Source: Rhizobium sp. NZLR1 (lineage in GTDB: Bacteria > Pseudomonadota > Alphaproteobacteria > Rhizobiales > Rhizobiaceae). Taken from it: a DNA stretch of 64,000 nt. The stretch spans positions 4,400,001 through 4,464,000 of the forward strand of contig NZ_CP071632.1 in NCBI RefSeq assembly GCF_017357385.1, given 5' to 3'. A program made the position numbers and the translations under genes. Under the pieces are notes generated by a model. It saw only the letters and a list, made by a program, of their open reading frames with translations, did no database searches and had not been told where the DNA came from. Shown here one piece after another: positions 45,935 to 54,930 of the stretch (positions are counted from its first letter, which is position 1; every line of letters starts with the position of its first letter).

Positions 45935-46273
45935 TCAATCGCCGGAACCGGGTTTCTCGGAGAAATATTTCTCGAACTTTCCGGTCTCGCCATCCATGTC
46001 CTTGGCCTCGGGCAATGGGTCCTTCTTGACCGTGATGTTCGGCCAGATGGTGGCATATTCGGTATTGATCTTCAGCCATTTGTCGAGGCCCGGCTCGGTG
46101 TCGGGCTTGATTGCCTCGGCGGGACATTCAGGCTCGCAGACGCCGCAATCGATGCATTCGTCAGGATGGATGACGAGGAAATTCTCGCCCTCGTAGAAGC
46201 AGTCGACAGGGCAGACTTCCACGCAATCGGTGTATTTGCACTTGATGCAATTGTCGGTCACGACATAGGTCAT
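45935..46273 (-). CDS. fdxA: Seven-iron ferredoxin FdxA
   Basis: A 112-residue 3Fe-4S/4Fe-4S ferredoxin, a small electron carrier. Cysteines in [20 protein letters not shown] and [18 protein letters not shown] give the two clusters. The C-terminal extension ending [12 protein letters not shown] is usual for this group. GGAG lies 7 bases before the ATG at 46273; the longer frame to 46375 lacks support. Confidence 0.93.
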   Translation of the reverse strand: MTYVVTDNCIKCKYTDCVEVCPVDCFYEGENFLVIHPDECIDCGVCEPECPAEAIKPDTEPGLDKWLKINTEYATIWPNITVKKDPLPEAKDMDGETGKFEKYFSEKPGSGD

Positions 46274-46466
46274 GAAGAACTCCAGGATTCCATGCGAATG
46301 GGGCCGGGCAACCTGGAACGTCGCGCCTATCCCCGTGCCGGAGGAAAATCGTGGGCAGGCTTGGGAGGCAAGCACGCTTCCGGCAGGTTGTCAGTGACGT
46401 ATCGGCTTTAACGCCGGATTTCAAGGATAAACGACCTGCAAAAGCCGCCGCCGCAGACAGAGTTTT

Positions 46467-46871
46467 CTAATCCTCGTCCGACATCAGCCTGTCGATTGCC
46501 CGTCTTTCCTTTTTGGTCGGACGGCCGGTGCCGGTCGCCCGGATCGCCTGCTCGTAGGGCGTGAGACGTTTTGCCTCATCGGGCGGCGGCGACAGGTCTT
46601 CGTAAAGCAGTCGTGCCTCCTCGTAGGGCCCTCGCCGCTCGCCGGCGAGGCGCACGAGAAGAACGAGATCGCGCCGCTCCAGCGTCATCTCGATACGGTC
46701 GCCCGGCTTGACCATCTGGCTCGGATGCTTGCAGCGCTCGCCGTTGATGCGCACGTGGCCCGATTGGATGTGGCTCTGCGCCAGCGAGCGCGACTTCGCC
46801 ATGCGCGCGAAGAACAGCCACTTATCGATGCGCTGGCGCGAACCGCTTGTCGGCTGGGTCTCCCCGCTCAT
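46467..46871 (-). CDS. S4-domain RNA-binding protein (Hsp15/HslR-like)
   Basis: A 134-residue protein with an N-terminal S4 domain: IDKWLFFARMAKSRSLAQSHIQSGHVRINGERCKHPS, followed by a basic tail (TGTGRPTKKERRAIDRL). Hsp15 proteins bind stalled 50S subunits carrying peptidyl-tRNA. The gene starts 2 bp after the helicase stop, so RNA-related functions appear coupled. Confidence 0.88.
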   Translation of the reverse strand: MSGETQPTSGSRQRIDKWLFFARMAKSRSLAQSHIQSGHVRINGERCKHPSQMVKPGDRIEMTLERRDLVLLVRLAGERRGPYEEARLLYEDLSPPPDEAKRLTPYEQAIRATGTGRPTKKERRAIDRLMSDED

Positions 46872-46873
46872 GA

Positions 46874-49800
46874 CTACTTCTTCATCTGCTCCTTGAGAGC
46901 CGCGAGCTTGGCGAAAGGTGAATCCGGATCGATCGGCTTTTCCTTGCGCGGCGGCTTGGCCTCGAAGCGCAACGGCTGCGAACCGCCGCGATTGTTGTTG
47001 CGATCGTTGCGGTCATTTCGCTCGCCGCGATCCTTGCGGTCCTGCCGGTCGCTGCGCGGCTGGTCGCCCCGTGGTTGGTTGCGATCGCCTCTTGCCTGCT
47101 GCGGCCGGCCGCCATCGCGATTGCCGCCGTCCTTGCCGCGGTTTTGACGATTGTTGTCGCGGCTTTCGCCGCCTTCACCACCGCCCGGCCGGCGATTGCG
47201 GTCGCCGCGCTCCTGGTTCTGACCGCGCTCCTGGCCCTGGCCGCCACGGCGTTCGCCATGCCCGCCGCGCGCCTGGCGCTGATTGTCGTTGCGGCCGCCG
47301 AGGCGCCACAGAAGAACCGGCTTCGGTTCCGCCGGCTCGCCGGCTTCCCCGGAAGCGGATGCCGCTTCCTCGGGAGTCAATACCGCTTCCACAGACGCGG
47401 AAGCCGCATCTGTGGGAACGGAGGCTTCCGCCAGAGCGGACGTCTCGATCGCTTCATCAGGAGCGGGGGTTTCGACCGCTTCTGCCACAGCCGTGTCGAC
47501 GTCAGCCGAAACCGCCTCGGTTGCCGATGGCTCGGCGGCAATCTCGTCCGCTGCCCCGTCGGCGTCGTCGTGATCGGCCTTTTCCGCCTCGTCCGCGGGC
47601 GTTTCGGCGGCGGCAGCCGGTGCCGAAACCGCATCCTGCGTCGCAAGATGTGCCGATGCCTCTTCCGCCTTCACGGCATCGGCGCGATAACCGAGGCCCT
47701 TGAGGATTTCTTCCATGTCTTCGAGCGTCGCACCGAGGATCGACAGCATGGCTGTCGTCGTCGTGAAGCGGCGGCCGTCATAGGCGCCTTCCGGACGGTT
47801 GTTCTGACCCGGCTTCCACTGCAGCAGCGGACGGATGATATCGGCAAGCCGTTCGAGGATGTCGATGCGCACGGCACGCTTGCCGAGGAACCGGAAGCCG
47901 GCAAGCTTGTAGAACATCCGCTCGAAACTCGGATCGGTGACGACGGAGGTACGGCCGGCGGCAAGCACCGGAATGAGATCGCCGTAGCCCGGTTTGTCCA
48001 AACCGTCGTTCTTCAGCGCCCAGAGCAGGGTGATGAGCTCGGCCGGCGCCGGCTTCAGAAGTGCCGGAACGAAAATATGATAAGCCCCGAAACGCACGCC
48101 GTAACGGCGCATGGAGGCTCGCGCCTCCTGGTCGAGTGACTTCACTTCCTCGGTCACGTCGCGGCGGAACAGCACGCCGAGATTCTCCACGAGCTGGAAG
48201 GCCAGCCCCTTGGCAAGACCCTGCAGGTCCTCGGCGCGCGACAGATCATCGAGCGGCTTCAGCACCGTGCTAATATGATGATTGACGAAGCGCTCGATCC
48301 GGGCGGCGACATGATCGCGGGCATTGCCCGTCAACTGCTCGTCGGCCAACAGAATCACGCGCGGACGCATGATGTGATCGCTGCCCGAAAGCCGCGCCAC
48401 CGGGTCGCCGATCCAACGGATCAACCCATCCGAGCCGATCGCCAGGTCGCTGTTGCCCGCGGCATGGATTCGAGCCGCACGGGCCTCGAATTCGAGCGCG
48501 AGCGCTTTCTGCGACGCAGCCTGAACCGCCTTGGCGTCCGGCCCGTCCGTTCCCGTCACCGGCGTGAAACGGAATCCGCTCAATTGCCCTACATGATGTC
48601 CTTCAACGAAGACATCGCCATTCACACTGATTTCAGCTTCCAGCATCGCATTCTCTCTCAGGCGCTTCATGAGCACAGATGTCCTGCGATCAACAAAGCG
48701 TTTCGTCAACCTTTCATGTAACGCGTCGGACAATCGATCTTCGATTTCCCGCGTCTTTTCCTGCCAGTGTGTCGGATCGGCAAGCCAACCCGGCCGATTC
48801 GAAACATAGGTCCAGGTTCTTATCTGCGCGATTCGCGCCGAAAGCGTGTCAATTTCCCCATCTGTCCGATCGGAGCGATGAACCTGCTCCGCGAGAAACT
48901 GCTCGTTCACCGTGCCATAGCGGACGAGATCGGAAAAGAGGGTCGAGATAAGATCGGCATGTTGTGCCGGGGTGATACGCCTATAGTCGGGAAGCGCGCA
49001 AGCCTCCCAGAGTTTTTCGACGCGGGCAGGCCTGTCGGCAAGACCGACGATCTCGGGGTAGCGCGAAAGCTGTTCGAGCGCCTGCTGGTCGACCGCAGGC
49101 AGCGCCCGCGTCAGCCCCGGCACGCGCGGCCCTGCCTCGAGGCTGGCGCGCAGCGATGGAATCGAGGAGAAGTCCATCTCGGTCGTCCGCCACTGCAAAA
49201 CCTTGACGTTGTCGAATTCATGCCCCTCGATGCGCTGCACCAGCTCTTCGTCGAACGGCGAAACCTGTCCGGTGACGCCGAAGGTACCGTCTCGCACGTG
49301 CCGCCCGGCGCGCCCAGCGACCTGACCGAGTTCACCCGGATTGAGATTGCGGAACTGGTAGCCGTCGAATTTCCGGTCCTGGGCGAAGGCAACGTGATCG
49401 ACATCGAGGTTGAGGCCCATGCCGATCGCATCGGTCGCCACCAGATATTCGACATCGCCCGCCTGATAAAGTGCCACCTGCGCGTTGCGGGTGCGCGGGC
49501 TGAGCGCGCCAAGCACGACGGCCGCACCGCCGCGCTGCCGGCGTATGAGCTCGGCGATGGCATAGACCTCGTCGGCCGAGAAGGCAACGATGGCCGAGCG
49601 CTGCGGCAACCGAGTGATTTTCTTCTGCCCGGCGTAAAAAAGATGCGAAAGCCGCGGCCGCTCGACGATATTGATGCCGGGCAGAAGCTGCAGCAGGATC
49701 GGCCGCATCGTCGCCGCGCCGAGCAGCAGCGTTTCCTCACGGCCGCGAAGATGCAGGATGCGGTCGGTGAAGATATGGCCGCGTTCGAGATCGCCGGCGA

Positions 49801-50116
49801 GCTGCACCTCGTCGATCGCGACGAAGGCGGCCTTGGTCTCGCGCGGCATCGCCTCAACGGTGCAGACCGAAAAACGCGCATTGGGCGGCGAAATCTTTTC
49901 CTCGCCGGTAACCAGCGCCACATTCTGGACGCCGACCTTCTCCACCACCCGCGTATAGACCTCGCGCGCCAGCAGCCTGAGCGGCAGGCCGATCACGCCG
50001 CTCCCATGCGCGACCATGCGCTCGATGGCATAATGGGTCTTGCCGGTATTGGTCGGCCCGAGCACCGCGGTCACACCGCGTCCACTCAGAATAGTCGGCT
50101 GCGAAGTCAGAATCAT
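46874..50116 (-). CDS. Suv3-like ATP-dependent RNA helicase with long disordered RG-rich tail
   Basis: A 1080-residue superfamily 2 helicase related to mitochondrial Suv3. The P-loop is GPTNTGKTH (about residue 20), the DEAD-box equivalent IDEVQL, motif III GAAT, and motif VI QVAGRAGR. A Suv3-type C-terminal helical domain follows. From about residue 830 the protein turns into low complexity: an Ala/Glu/Asp-rich acidic part, then a basic tail of RGD, RDG, NRGG and RND repeats, likely to bind RNA. The ATG at 50116 fits the family; the frame opens at 50185. It precedes the S4 protein gene by 2 bp. Probable role: RNA unwinding with ribonucleases or at ribosomes. Confidence 0.88.
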   Translation of the reverse strand: MILTSQPTILSGRGVTAVLGPTNTGKTHYAIERMVAHGSGVIGLPLRLLAREVYTRVVEKVGVQNVALVTGEEKISPPNARFSVCTVEAMPRETKAAFVAIDEVQLAGDLERGHIFTDRILHLRGREETLLLGAATMRPILLQLLPGINIVERPRLSHLFYAGQKKITRLPQRSAIVAFSADEVYAIAELIRRQRGGAAVVLGALSPRTRNAQVALYQAGDVEYLVATDAIGMGLNLDVDHVAFAQDRKFDGYQFRNLNPGELGQVAGRAGRHVRDGTFGVTGQVSPFDEELVQRIEGHEFDNVKVLQWRTTEMDFSSIPSLRASLEAGPRVPGLTRALPAVDQQALEQLSRYPEIVGLADRPARVEKLWEACALPDYRRITPAQHADLISTLFSDLVRYGTVNEQFLAEQVHRSDRTDGEIDTLSARIAQIRTWTYVSNRPGWLADPTHWQEKTREIEDRLSDALHERLTKRFVDRRTSVLMKRLRENAMLEAEISVNGDVFVEGHHVGQLSGFRFTPVTGTDGPDAKAVQAASQKALALEFEARAARIHAAGNSDLAIGSDGLIRWIGDPVARLSGSDHIMRPRVILLADEQLTGNARDHVAARIERFVNHHISTVLKPLDDLSRAEDLQGLAKGLAFQLVENLGVLFRRDVTEEVKSLDQEARASMRRYGVRFGAYHIFVPALLKPAPAELITLLWALKNDGLDKPGYGDLIPVLAAGRTSVVTDPSFERMFYKLAGFRFLGKRAVRIDILERLADIIRPLLQWKPGQNNRPEGAYDGRRFTTTTAMLSILGATLEDMEEILKGLGYRADAVKAEEASAHLATQDAVSAPAAAAETPADEAEKADHDDADGAADEIAAEPSATEAVSADVDTAVAEAVETPAPDEAIETSALAEASVPTDAASASVEAVLTPEEAASASGEAGEPAEPKPVLLWRLGGRNDNQRQARGGHGERRGGQGQERGQNQERGDRNRRPGGGEGGESRDNNRQNRGKDGGNRDGGRPQQARGDRNQPRGDQPRSDRQDRKDRGERNDRNDRNNNRGGSQPLRFEAKPPRKEKPIDPDSPFAKLAALKEQMKK

Positions 50117-50291
50117 GGGTCCATGCAAATGAGGGCGGGCGCCCCCAGGAAAATCTCGGCTTCTCATGGAAGCTAGAGAACACATGGACAGCTGTCACCG
50201 CAAACGCAAGGGCAGATTTCAAATTGCTTCTGGGATTACGACCTTTGCGAGTCTTGCGGAACACCCGAATTTCCGATTCGGAACAGCGTGA

Positions 50292-50343
50292 GAACGAATC
50301 AGCGACGAATCGCTCACTCGCGCTGATTCAGCTTTTGTTCACG
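50292..50343. repeat. Direct repeat unit 1 of 3 (202-207 bp period)
   Basis: Starts with GAACGAATCAGCGACGAATC and ends with TTGTTCAC. Within it GAATCAGCG (50296-50304) and CGCTGATTC (50321-50329) are a perfect inverted repeat. Confidence 0.65.
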
Positions 50344-50493
50344 GCTAAGTATTGATTTTGAATCAGTTTTTCCCACTAGATGCTGAATCGCTGGACTCCC
50401 TCCCCTTTTGTATTTCGCTGTCGTAGAAGACGAGTCTGTCCTGCGACGAACAATCGAAAATTGCGCCCGTAATTAACCTGTCGACCAAAGCCC

Positions 50494-50545
50494 GAACAAA
50501 TCGGCGACGAATCGCCGACTGTATTGGTTTCGCCTTCTGTTCACG
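50494..50545. repeat. Direct repeat unit 2 of 3
   Basis: Starts GAACAAATCGGCGACGAATC and ends CTGTTCACGG, exactly 202 bp after unit 1 at both ends. A CTAGATGCxGA motif also recurs after units 1 and 2, so the repeat is longer than the conserved core. Confidence 0.65.
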
Positions 50546-50700
50546 GCAATATCTGGTGGCCGGATTTCAATCGGCGCGCTAGATGCGGATCGGTAGCGGA
50601 TGTCCCGTTCCGCCTCGTCGTGTTGGCGTTAAGCTTTAGCAAGGCGGATTCAGATGCGGTTAACTCGGGATGGTCAATGGCGGCGCACCGATCAAAAACG

Positions 50701-50752
50701 GAACGAATCGCTGACGAATCGGCGACATCGGGACTTTCTCGCTTTGTTCACC
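50701..50752. repeat. Direct repeat unit 3 of 3
   Basis: Starts GAACGAATCGCTGACGAATC and ends TTTGTTCACC, 207 bp after unit 2 at both ends. It is the copy nearest to the small DUF3309 gene. Confidence 0.65.
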
Positions 50753-50910
50753 GCAACATATTGTATTTAAACGCCTTTTTAACCATACGAGCAAATTTCC
50801 GATAGGCGGAGGTCAGGACGCATGACATTTCCTGGCTTAACCGGGAACAAAAATCGCCAATACGTGTTTCTCGTCCATTCAAATTGCCGATGAAATGAAG
50901 GAAACACACC

Positions 50911-51066
50911 ATGCTTGGCACAATACTTCTTGTTATCCTCATTCTGCTCTTGATCGGAGCCTTGCCGAATTGGGGTTATAGCCGTGGCTGGGGCTATGGA
51001 CCTTCCGGCGGTTTGGGGCTAGTTCTCGTGATTATCATTATTCTTGTACTCATGGGCCGCGTCTAA
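50911..51066 (+). CDS. DUF3309 family small membrane protein
   Basis: A 51-residue protein with two hydrophobic segments (LGTILLVILILLLIGALP and LGLVLVIIIILVLMG) joined by a loop with the family motif NWGYSRGWGYGPSGG. Function unknown; it is common in alphaproteobacteria. An AAGGA ribosome site lies 9 bases before the ATG. It precedes a glycine-zipper lipoprotein gene by 27 bp, and the two may be one stress-related transcript. Confidence 0.85.
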   Translation: MLGTILLVILILLLIGALPNWGYSRGWGYGPSGGLGLVLVIIIILVLMGRV

Positions 51067-51093
51067 AGGCCAACAAACCTGGGGAGTTACGAC

Positions 51094-51348
51094 ATGATGA
51101 AGAAGATTGTTCTTATTGGTGCGCTCGTTGGCGCTCTGGCATCCTGCACAGCGACCGAGCAAGGTACCGCGATCGGCGCCGGCACCGGTGCGGTCATCGG
51201 CGGTGTTGTCACCAACAGCTGGGGTGGTGCTGCGGTCGGCGCCGTTGCCGGCGGTCTGACCGGCGCTCTCATCGGCCACTCGGTCGAACGCCGCGGCTAC
51301 TGCGTCTATCGCGACCGTTACGGCCGCCGCTACGAGGCCCGTTGCTGA
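51094..51348 (+). CDS. Glycine-zipper small lipoprotein (YMGG-like)
   Basis: An 84-residue protein with a signal peptide and lipobox LASC (Cys18), then a glycine-zipper segment AIGAGTGAVIGGVV through AVGAVAGGLTGALIG that should insert in or line a membrane. A Tyr/Arg-rich tail (GYCVYRDRYGRRYEARC) follows. GGGGAG lies 7 bases before the ATG at 51094. Likely outer-membrane associated; related to small osmotic or envelope-stress lipoproteins. Confidence 0.85.
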   Translation: MMKKIVLIGALVGALASCTATEQGTAIGAGTGAVIGGVVTNSWGGAAVGAVAGGLTGALIGHSVERRGYCVYRDRYGRRYEARC

Positions 51349-51373
51349 TCGGCAAAAAGCATATCGGACTCCC

Positions 51374-51400
51374 AACGGGCGCTTCGGCGCCCGTTTTTCT
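51374..51400 (+). terminator. Rho-independent terminator after the glycine-zipper gene
   Basis: Stem ACGGGCGC/GCGCCCGT with a TTCG tetraloop, followed by five T. It ends the DUF3309-lipoprotein unit. Confidence 0.92.
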
Positions 51401-51543
51401 TTGCTGCTCGCGCGGGCATGGGGCATGAAATAAGCAAGAGCGCATCCGACGGGACGCGCTCTTGCTTCAATCCACCGCTGATCTACTCGGAAAGTCACGC
51501 ATGTCGTAATCGCAAACGACAATACAGTTTTGCGAGATGTACT

Positions 51544-52269
51544 TTAGGCGAAGAACTGCCCGCCATTGGCCGTCAGCGTCGAACCTGTGATGAAGCCGGC
51601 ATCGTCGGAGGCGAGGAAGGTGACGCATCGCGCGATCTCTTCCGGCTCGCCGAGACGGCCGACGGGGATCTGCGGGATGATGCGTTCGTTCAGCACCTTT
51701 TCCGGCACGGCAAGCACCATTTCCGTTCCGATATAACCGGGACAGATGGCGTTGACGGTGATGTTCTTGGCCGCGCCTTCCTGGGCCAGCGCCTTGGTGA
51801 AGCCAAGATCGCCCGCCTTGGCTGCCGAATAATTCACCTGACCCATCTGGCCTTTCTGGCCGTTGATCGAGGAGATGTTGACGATCCGGCCGAAGCTGCG
51901 GTCGCGCATGCCGGTCCAGACCTGATGCGTCATGTTGAACAGACCGGTGAGGTTGGTATTGATCACCTCGTGCCATTGCTGCGGCGTCATCTTGTGGAAC
52001 ATCGCGTCACGGGTAATGCCGGCATTGTTGACGAGGATTTCGACCGGCCCGATCTCGCTTTCGATCCTGGCAATCCCCTCGCCGCAAGCGAGGTAATCCG
52101 AAACATCCCATTTGAACACCGGGATGCCGGTAACGTCATGGAAGGCTTTGGCCTTCTCGTCGTTGCCGGCATAATTGGCAGCAACCCTGTATCCGGCATT
52201 TTTCAACGCCATGGATATGGCCGCGCCGATTCCACGCGTACCCCCGGTGACCACAGCCACTCTGCTCAT
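51544..52269 (-). CDS. phbB: Acetoacetyl-CoA reductase
   Basis: A 241-residue short-chain dehydrogenase that reduces acetoacetyl-CoA to (R)-3-hydroxybutyryl-CoA with NADPH for polyhydroxybutyrate. The cofactor motif is TGGTRGIGAAIS, with NNAGITRD, the catalytic Ser in ISSINGQKGQMGQ, and YSAAK. The last residues SGxNGGQFFA-like (LTANGGQFF) are typical of PhaB. The ATG at 52269 is chosen; the frame extends to 52317. It follows phbA by 71 bp. Confidence 0.95.
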   Translation of the reverse strand: MSRVAVVTGGTRGIGAAISMALKNAGYRVAANYAGNDEKAKAFHDVTGIPVFKWDVSDYLACGEGIARIESEIGPVEILVNNAGITRDAMFHKMTPQQWHEVINTNLTGLFNMTHQVWTGMRDRSFGRIVNISSINGQKGQMGQVNYSAAKAGDLGFTKALAQEGAAKNITVNAICPGYIGTEMVLAVPEKVLNERIIPQIPVGRLGEPEEIARCVTFLASDDAGFITGSTLTANGGQFFA

Positions 52270-52340
52270 GTTCCGCTCCCTTTTTGTTTTTGCCCCGCCT
52301 TGTGGCGAGATTTTCAATCAATGACGGATCGTATGCTACT

Positions 52341-53522
52341 TTAAAGCGCTTCGAAGCACATGGCGACGCCCATGCCGCCGCCGATGCAAAGCGTTGCAAG
52401 GCCCTTCTTGGCGCCGCGGCGCTTCATTTCGAACAACAGCGTATTGAGAACGCGCGCGCCGGAAGCGCCGATCGGATGGCCGATGGCGATCGCCCCGCCG
52501 TTGACGTTGACGATCGCAGGATCCCATCCGAGATCCTTGGTGACGGCGCAGGCTTGCGCTGCAAATGCCTCATTGGCCTCGACGAGATCGAGATCGCCGA
52601 CCGACCAGCCGGCCTTTTCGAGCGCCTTGCGGGAAGCCGGGATCGGGCCAGTGCCCATGATCTGCGGATCGACGCCCGCCGTTGCCCAGGAAACGATGCG
52701 GGCGAGCGGCTGGATGCCGCGCCGGACCGCCTCCGCTTCGCTCATCAGCACCGCTGCGGCCGCACCGTCATTGAGGCCGGACGCATTCGCGGCCGTAACG
52801 GTGCCCTCCTTATCGAAGGCCGGGCGCAGCTTGCCCATCGCCTCCAGCGTAGCGCCGTGGCGGATATATTCGTCGGCATCGACCGTAACGTCGCCCTTAC
52901 GCGTCTGGATGATGTAGGGGATGATCTCGTCGGCAAAGCGGCCGGCCTTCTGCGCCGCCTCCGCCTTGTTCTGCGAGGCGACGGCGAACCGATCCTGCTC
53001 GTCGCGCGAAAGCTGCCACTGACGCGCGACATTTTCGGCGGTGATCCCCATGTGGTAGCCATGGAAGGCATCGGTCAGGCCGTCCTTGATCATCGTGTCG
53101 ATCATCTTCGCGTCGCCCATCTTGACGCCGCCGCGCAAATGCATGGCATGCGGCGCCATCGACATGGATTCCTGGCCGCCGGCAACGATGATCTTGGCGT
53201 CGCCGTTGGCGATCTGTTGCATGCCGAGCGCGACGGCGCGCAGACCCGAACCGCAGAGCTGATTGACGCCCCAGGCCGTCGCTTCATTCGGAATTCCGGC
53301 CTTAATCGCCGCCTGGCGAGCCGGGTTCTGGCCCTCCCCGGCAGCGAGAACCTGGCCGAGGATCACCTCATCCACTTCGCCGGCATCGACGCCGGCGCGC
53401 GCGAGCGCACCCTTGATGACGGCCGCCCCGAGCTCATGCGCGGGAACCGTTGCGAAAGCGCCGTTGAACGAGCCGACTGCTGTTCGACCTGCGCTGGCGA
53501 TGACGATGGATGAATTGCTCAT
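52341..53522 (-). CDS. phbA: Acetyl-CoA acetyltransferase (beta-ketothiolase)
   Basis: A 393-residue biosynthetic thiolase condensing two acetyl-CoA. The acyl-accepting Cys is in [11 protein letters not shown] (residue 89), the His in [17 protein letters not shown] and the second Cys in [11 protein letters not shown]. It is the first gene of phbA-phbB and is divergent from phaR over 238 bp, the standard rhizobial arrangement. Confidence 0.95.
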   Translation of the reverse strand: MSNSSIVIASAGRTAVGSFNGAFATVPAHELGAAVIKGALARAGVDAGEVDEVILGQVLAAGEGQNPARQAAIKAGIPNEATAWGVNQLCGSGLRAVALGMQQIANGDAKIIVAGGQESMSMAPHAMHLRGGVKMGDAKMIDTMIKDGLTDAFHGYHMGITAENVARQWQLSRDEQDRFAVASQNKAEAAQKAGRFADEIIPYIIQTRKGDVTVDADEYIRHGATLEAMGKLRPAFDKEGTVTAANASGLNDGAAAAVLMSEAEAVRRGIQPLARIVSWATAGVDPQIMGTGPIPASRKALEKAGWSVGDLDLVEANEAFAAQACAVTKDLGWDPAIVNVNGGAIAIGHPIGASGARVLNTLLFEMKRRGAKKGLATLCIGGGMGVAMCFEAL

Positions 53523-53709
53523 GGGGACGCTCCTCGTTTTCGTCTCACTTACATAAGAGGAAACTGGCAAAGCTTGGAGCGCAAGTCAAACGCGAAGACC
53601 GGCTGCGGTCATTTTTCGGCAGAGCCTGCGAAAGCCCGATTCATCTGCTCTGTTAAAGGTTTGCCGCATCGCACAAAGAGATTGTCACCGGCCTTCTTTT
53701 GCGTTTACA

Positions 53710-53741
53710 GTCTGAAGTGGAGGAATATCCATAATTCAGAC
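53710..53741. promoter_or_regulatory. Inverted repeat in the phaR leader
   Basis: GTCTGAA (53710-53716) and TTCAGAC (53735-53741) lie 20-50 bp before the phaR start. It could be an operator, possibly for PhaR autoregulation, or an RNA hairpin covering the region before the CAGGAG ribosome site. Confidence 0.4.
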
Positions 53742-53760
53742 GGGGGTCCAGGAGACTGAT

Positions 53761-54333
53761 ATGGCGAAGCATGAGGGTCAGATCGTAATCAAGAAATACG
53801 CCAATCGCCGGCTATACAATACGGGCACCAGCACTTACGTCACGCTGGAAGACCTGGCGGAGATGGTGAAGAAGGGCGAAGATTTTACCGTCCAGGATGC
53901 AAAAAGCGGAGATGACATCACCCATTCGGTGCTGACCCAGATCATCTTCGAACAGGAATCGAAGACCGGCAACACCTTGCTCCCGATCTCCTTCCTGCGC
54001 CAGCTCATCACCTATTACGGCGACCAGATGCAGATGGTCGTGCCGAGCTTTCTCGAACATTCGATGCGCGCCTTCGCCGAACAGCAGTCTCAGATGCGCG
54101 AGCAGGTGAACCGCGCCTTGGGCGAAACACCTCTCGGCAAGAACCTGCAACTGCCGATGCAGATGGTCGAGGACCAGGTTCGCCGCAACACCGAGCTGTT
54201 TCAGCAGGCCATGCAGATGTTCTCGCCCTTCATGACGCCACCCGCCAAGGAAAGCCGCAAGGCCGAGGCTAAGGATATCGATGAGCTGAAGGAACAGCTC
54301 CGCGCCCTTCAGAACAAGCTCGACAACCTATAA
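53761..54333 (+). CDS. phaR: Polyhydroxyalkanoate synthesis repressor PhaR (AniA)
   Basis: A 190-residue regulator that senses PHB granules and represses phasin and carbon-storage genes. The PHB/PHA accumulation regulator DNA-binding domain is IKKYANRRLYNTGTSTYVTLEDLAEMVKKGEDF; the following PHB-binding part includes LTQIIFEQES and LPISFLRQLI. The C terminus is coiled (ELKEQLRALQNKLDNL). A CAGGAG ribosome site lies 6 bases upstream. In R. etli and S. meliloti the same gene, aniA, affects carbon flow and exopolysaccharide. Confidence 0.95.
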   Translation: MAKHEGQIVIKKYANRRLYNTGTSTYVTLEDLAEMVKKGEDFTVQDAKSGDDITHSVLTQIIFEQESKTGNTLLPISFLRQLITYYGDQMQMVVPSFLEHSMRAFAEQQSQMREQVNRALGETPLGKNLQLPMQMVEDQVRRNTELFQQAMQMFSPFMTPPAKESRKAEAKDIDELKEQLRALQNKLDNL

Positions 54334-54735
54334 GCCGATAGAAACATCTCGCCCGGCGCTCCGGATCGAGACGGCAAAGCCGCCGATCACATCGATCAAA
54401 GCGATCGTCATCAAAATGAAGAATACCTGCGTCGCAGCGTCCCGGACGAGTAGAAACTCGACCAGGAAGGCGATGAAAACCAGCATCGACAGCATGTGGT
54501 TGATAAGGTTGCCAGGCCCGGTTCTGGTTGCCTTCAGGATTTCGAAGAACAGCACGACAAGCGCTATGACGATAATGAGATCGCCGAGCGCCATGCTCCA
54601 TATCGCGCCCGAGATCATCGACAGCACGATGATATCATGCTGCAGGGCCGGAATGCCGCCATCGCCCATCAGGCCCAGCATCGCCAGATTGTAGAGAATA
54701 AACGGGATAATCATCAGAGGCATGGCGGCGATCAT
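54328..54735 (-). CDS. Small four-span membrane protein of unknown function
   Basis: A 135-residue protein with about four hydrophobic spans (MPLMIIPFILYNLAMLGL, LGDLIIVIALVVLFFEIL, MLSMLVFIAFLVEFLLV, VFFILMTIALIDVIGGFAV). No family name was recognised, but the regular spans, clean start and lack of alternatives support a real gene. Its 3' end overlaps the end of phaR by 6 bp, tail to tail. A pair of strong palindromes lies directly upstream of its start. Confidence 0.72.
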   Translation of the reverse strand: MIAAMPLMIIPFILYNLAMLGLMGDGGIPALQHDIIVLSMISGAIWSMALGDLIIVIALVVLFFEILKATRTGPGNLINHMLSMLVFIAFLVEFLLVRDAATQVFFILMTIALIDVIGGFAVSIRSAGRDVSIGL

Positions 54736-54750
54736 CGGCAATCTCCCAGC

Positions 54751-54857
54751 GCAATATGCTTTGCGCAAATCAGATTCGATTTTCGCAAAGCATATTGCGT
54801 CGATTCAAAGTGCTACAGCGTCCTTTGCGCGCCTGAAAAGACGCACGGCGCTGTAGC
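54751..54857. repeat. Two adjacent rhizobial palindromes
   Basis: The first has perfect 15-bp arms: GCAATATGCTTTGCG (54751-54765) and CGCAAAGCATATTGC (54784-54798). The second has 9-bp arms GCTACAGCG (54812-54820) and CGCTGTAGC (54849-54857). A relative of the second lies at 56801-56892. Confidence 0.78.
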
Positions 54858-54930
54858 GGGCTGGAAGAATACTGCCGCAAACCGCTGCCACACTGCAAGT
54901 CATTGCAAATATCATATCGCCGAAAAGCAA

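Larger units (their letters stand above)
50117..50910. other. Long non-coding region with AT-rich DNA and GANTC sites
   Basis: About 790 bp with no supportable gene. It holds three degenerate direct repeats (listed separately) and, by eye, 12 GANTC sites between 50275 and 50720, the target of the cell-cycle methylase CcrM. An inverted repeat CCGAAT/ATTCGG lies at 50265-50281. A 93-codon plus-strand frame (50524-50805) runs across two repeat units and looks spurious. Confidence 0.6.

Noticed and set aside
48767..50176. 469-codon plus-strand frame opposite the helicase
   Set aside because: Antisense shadow caused by high GC; the helicase motifs on the minus strand are intact.
50275..50760. Replication origin or CRISPR array reading of the repeats
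   Set aside because: No DnaA-box cluster or hemE-like origin neighbours are seen, and the repeats are degenerate with a 200-bp period and no cas genes, unlike CRISPR.
50762..50783. Possible CtrA box (TTAA then TTAA) near unit 3
   Set aside because: The spacer is 8 bases rather than the required 7, so it does not fit the consensus.
50524..50805. 93-codon plus-strand frame in the repeat region
   Set aside because: It crosses two of the direct repeats, has no ribosome site and no family-like features; translation of repeat DNA explains its length.
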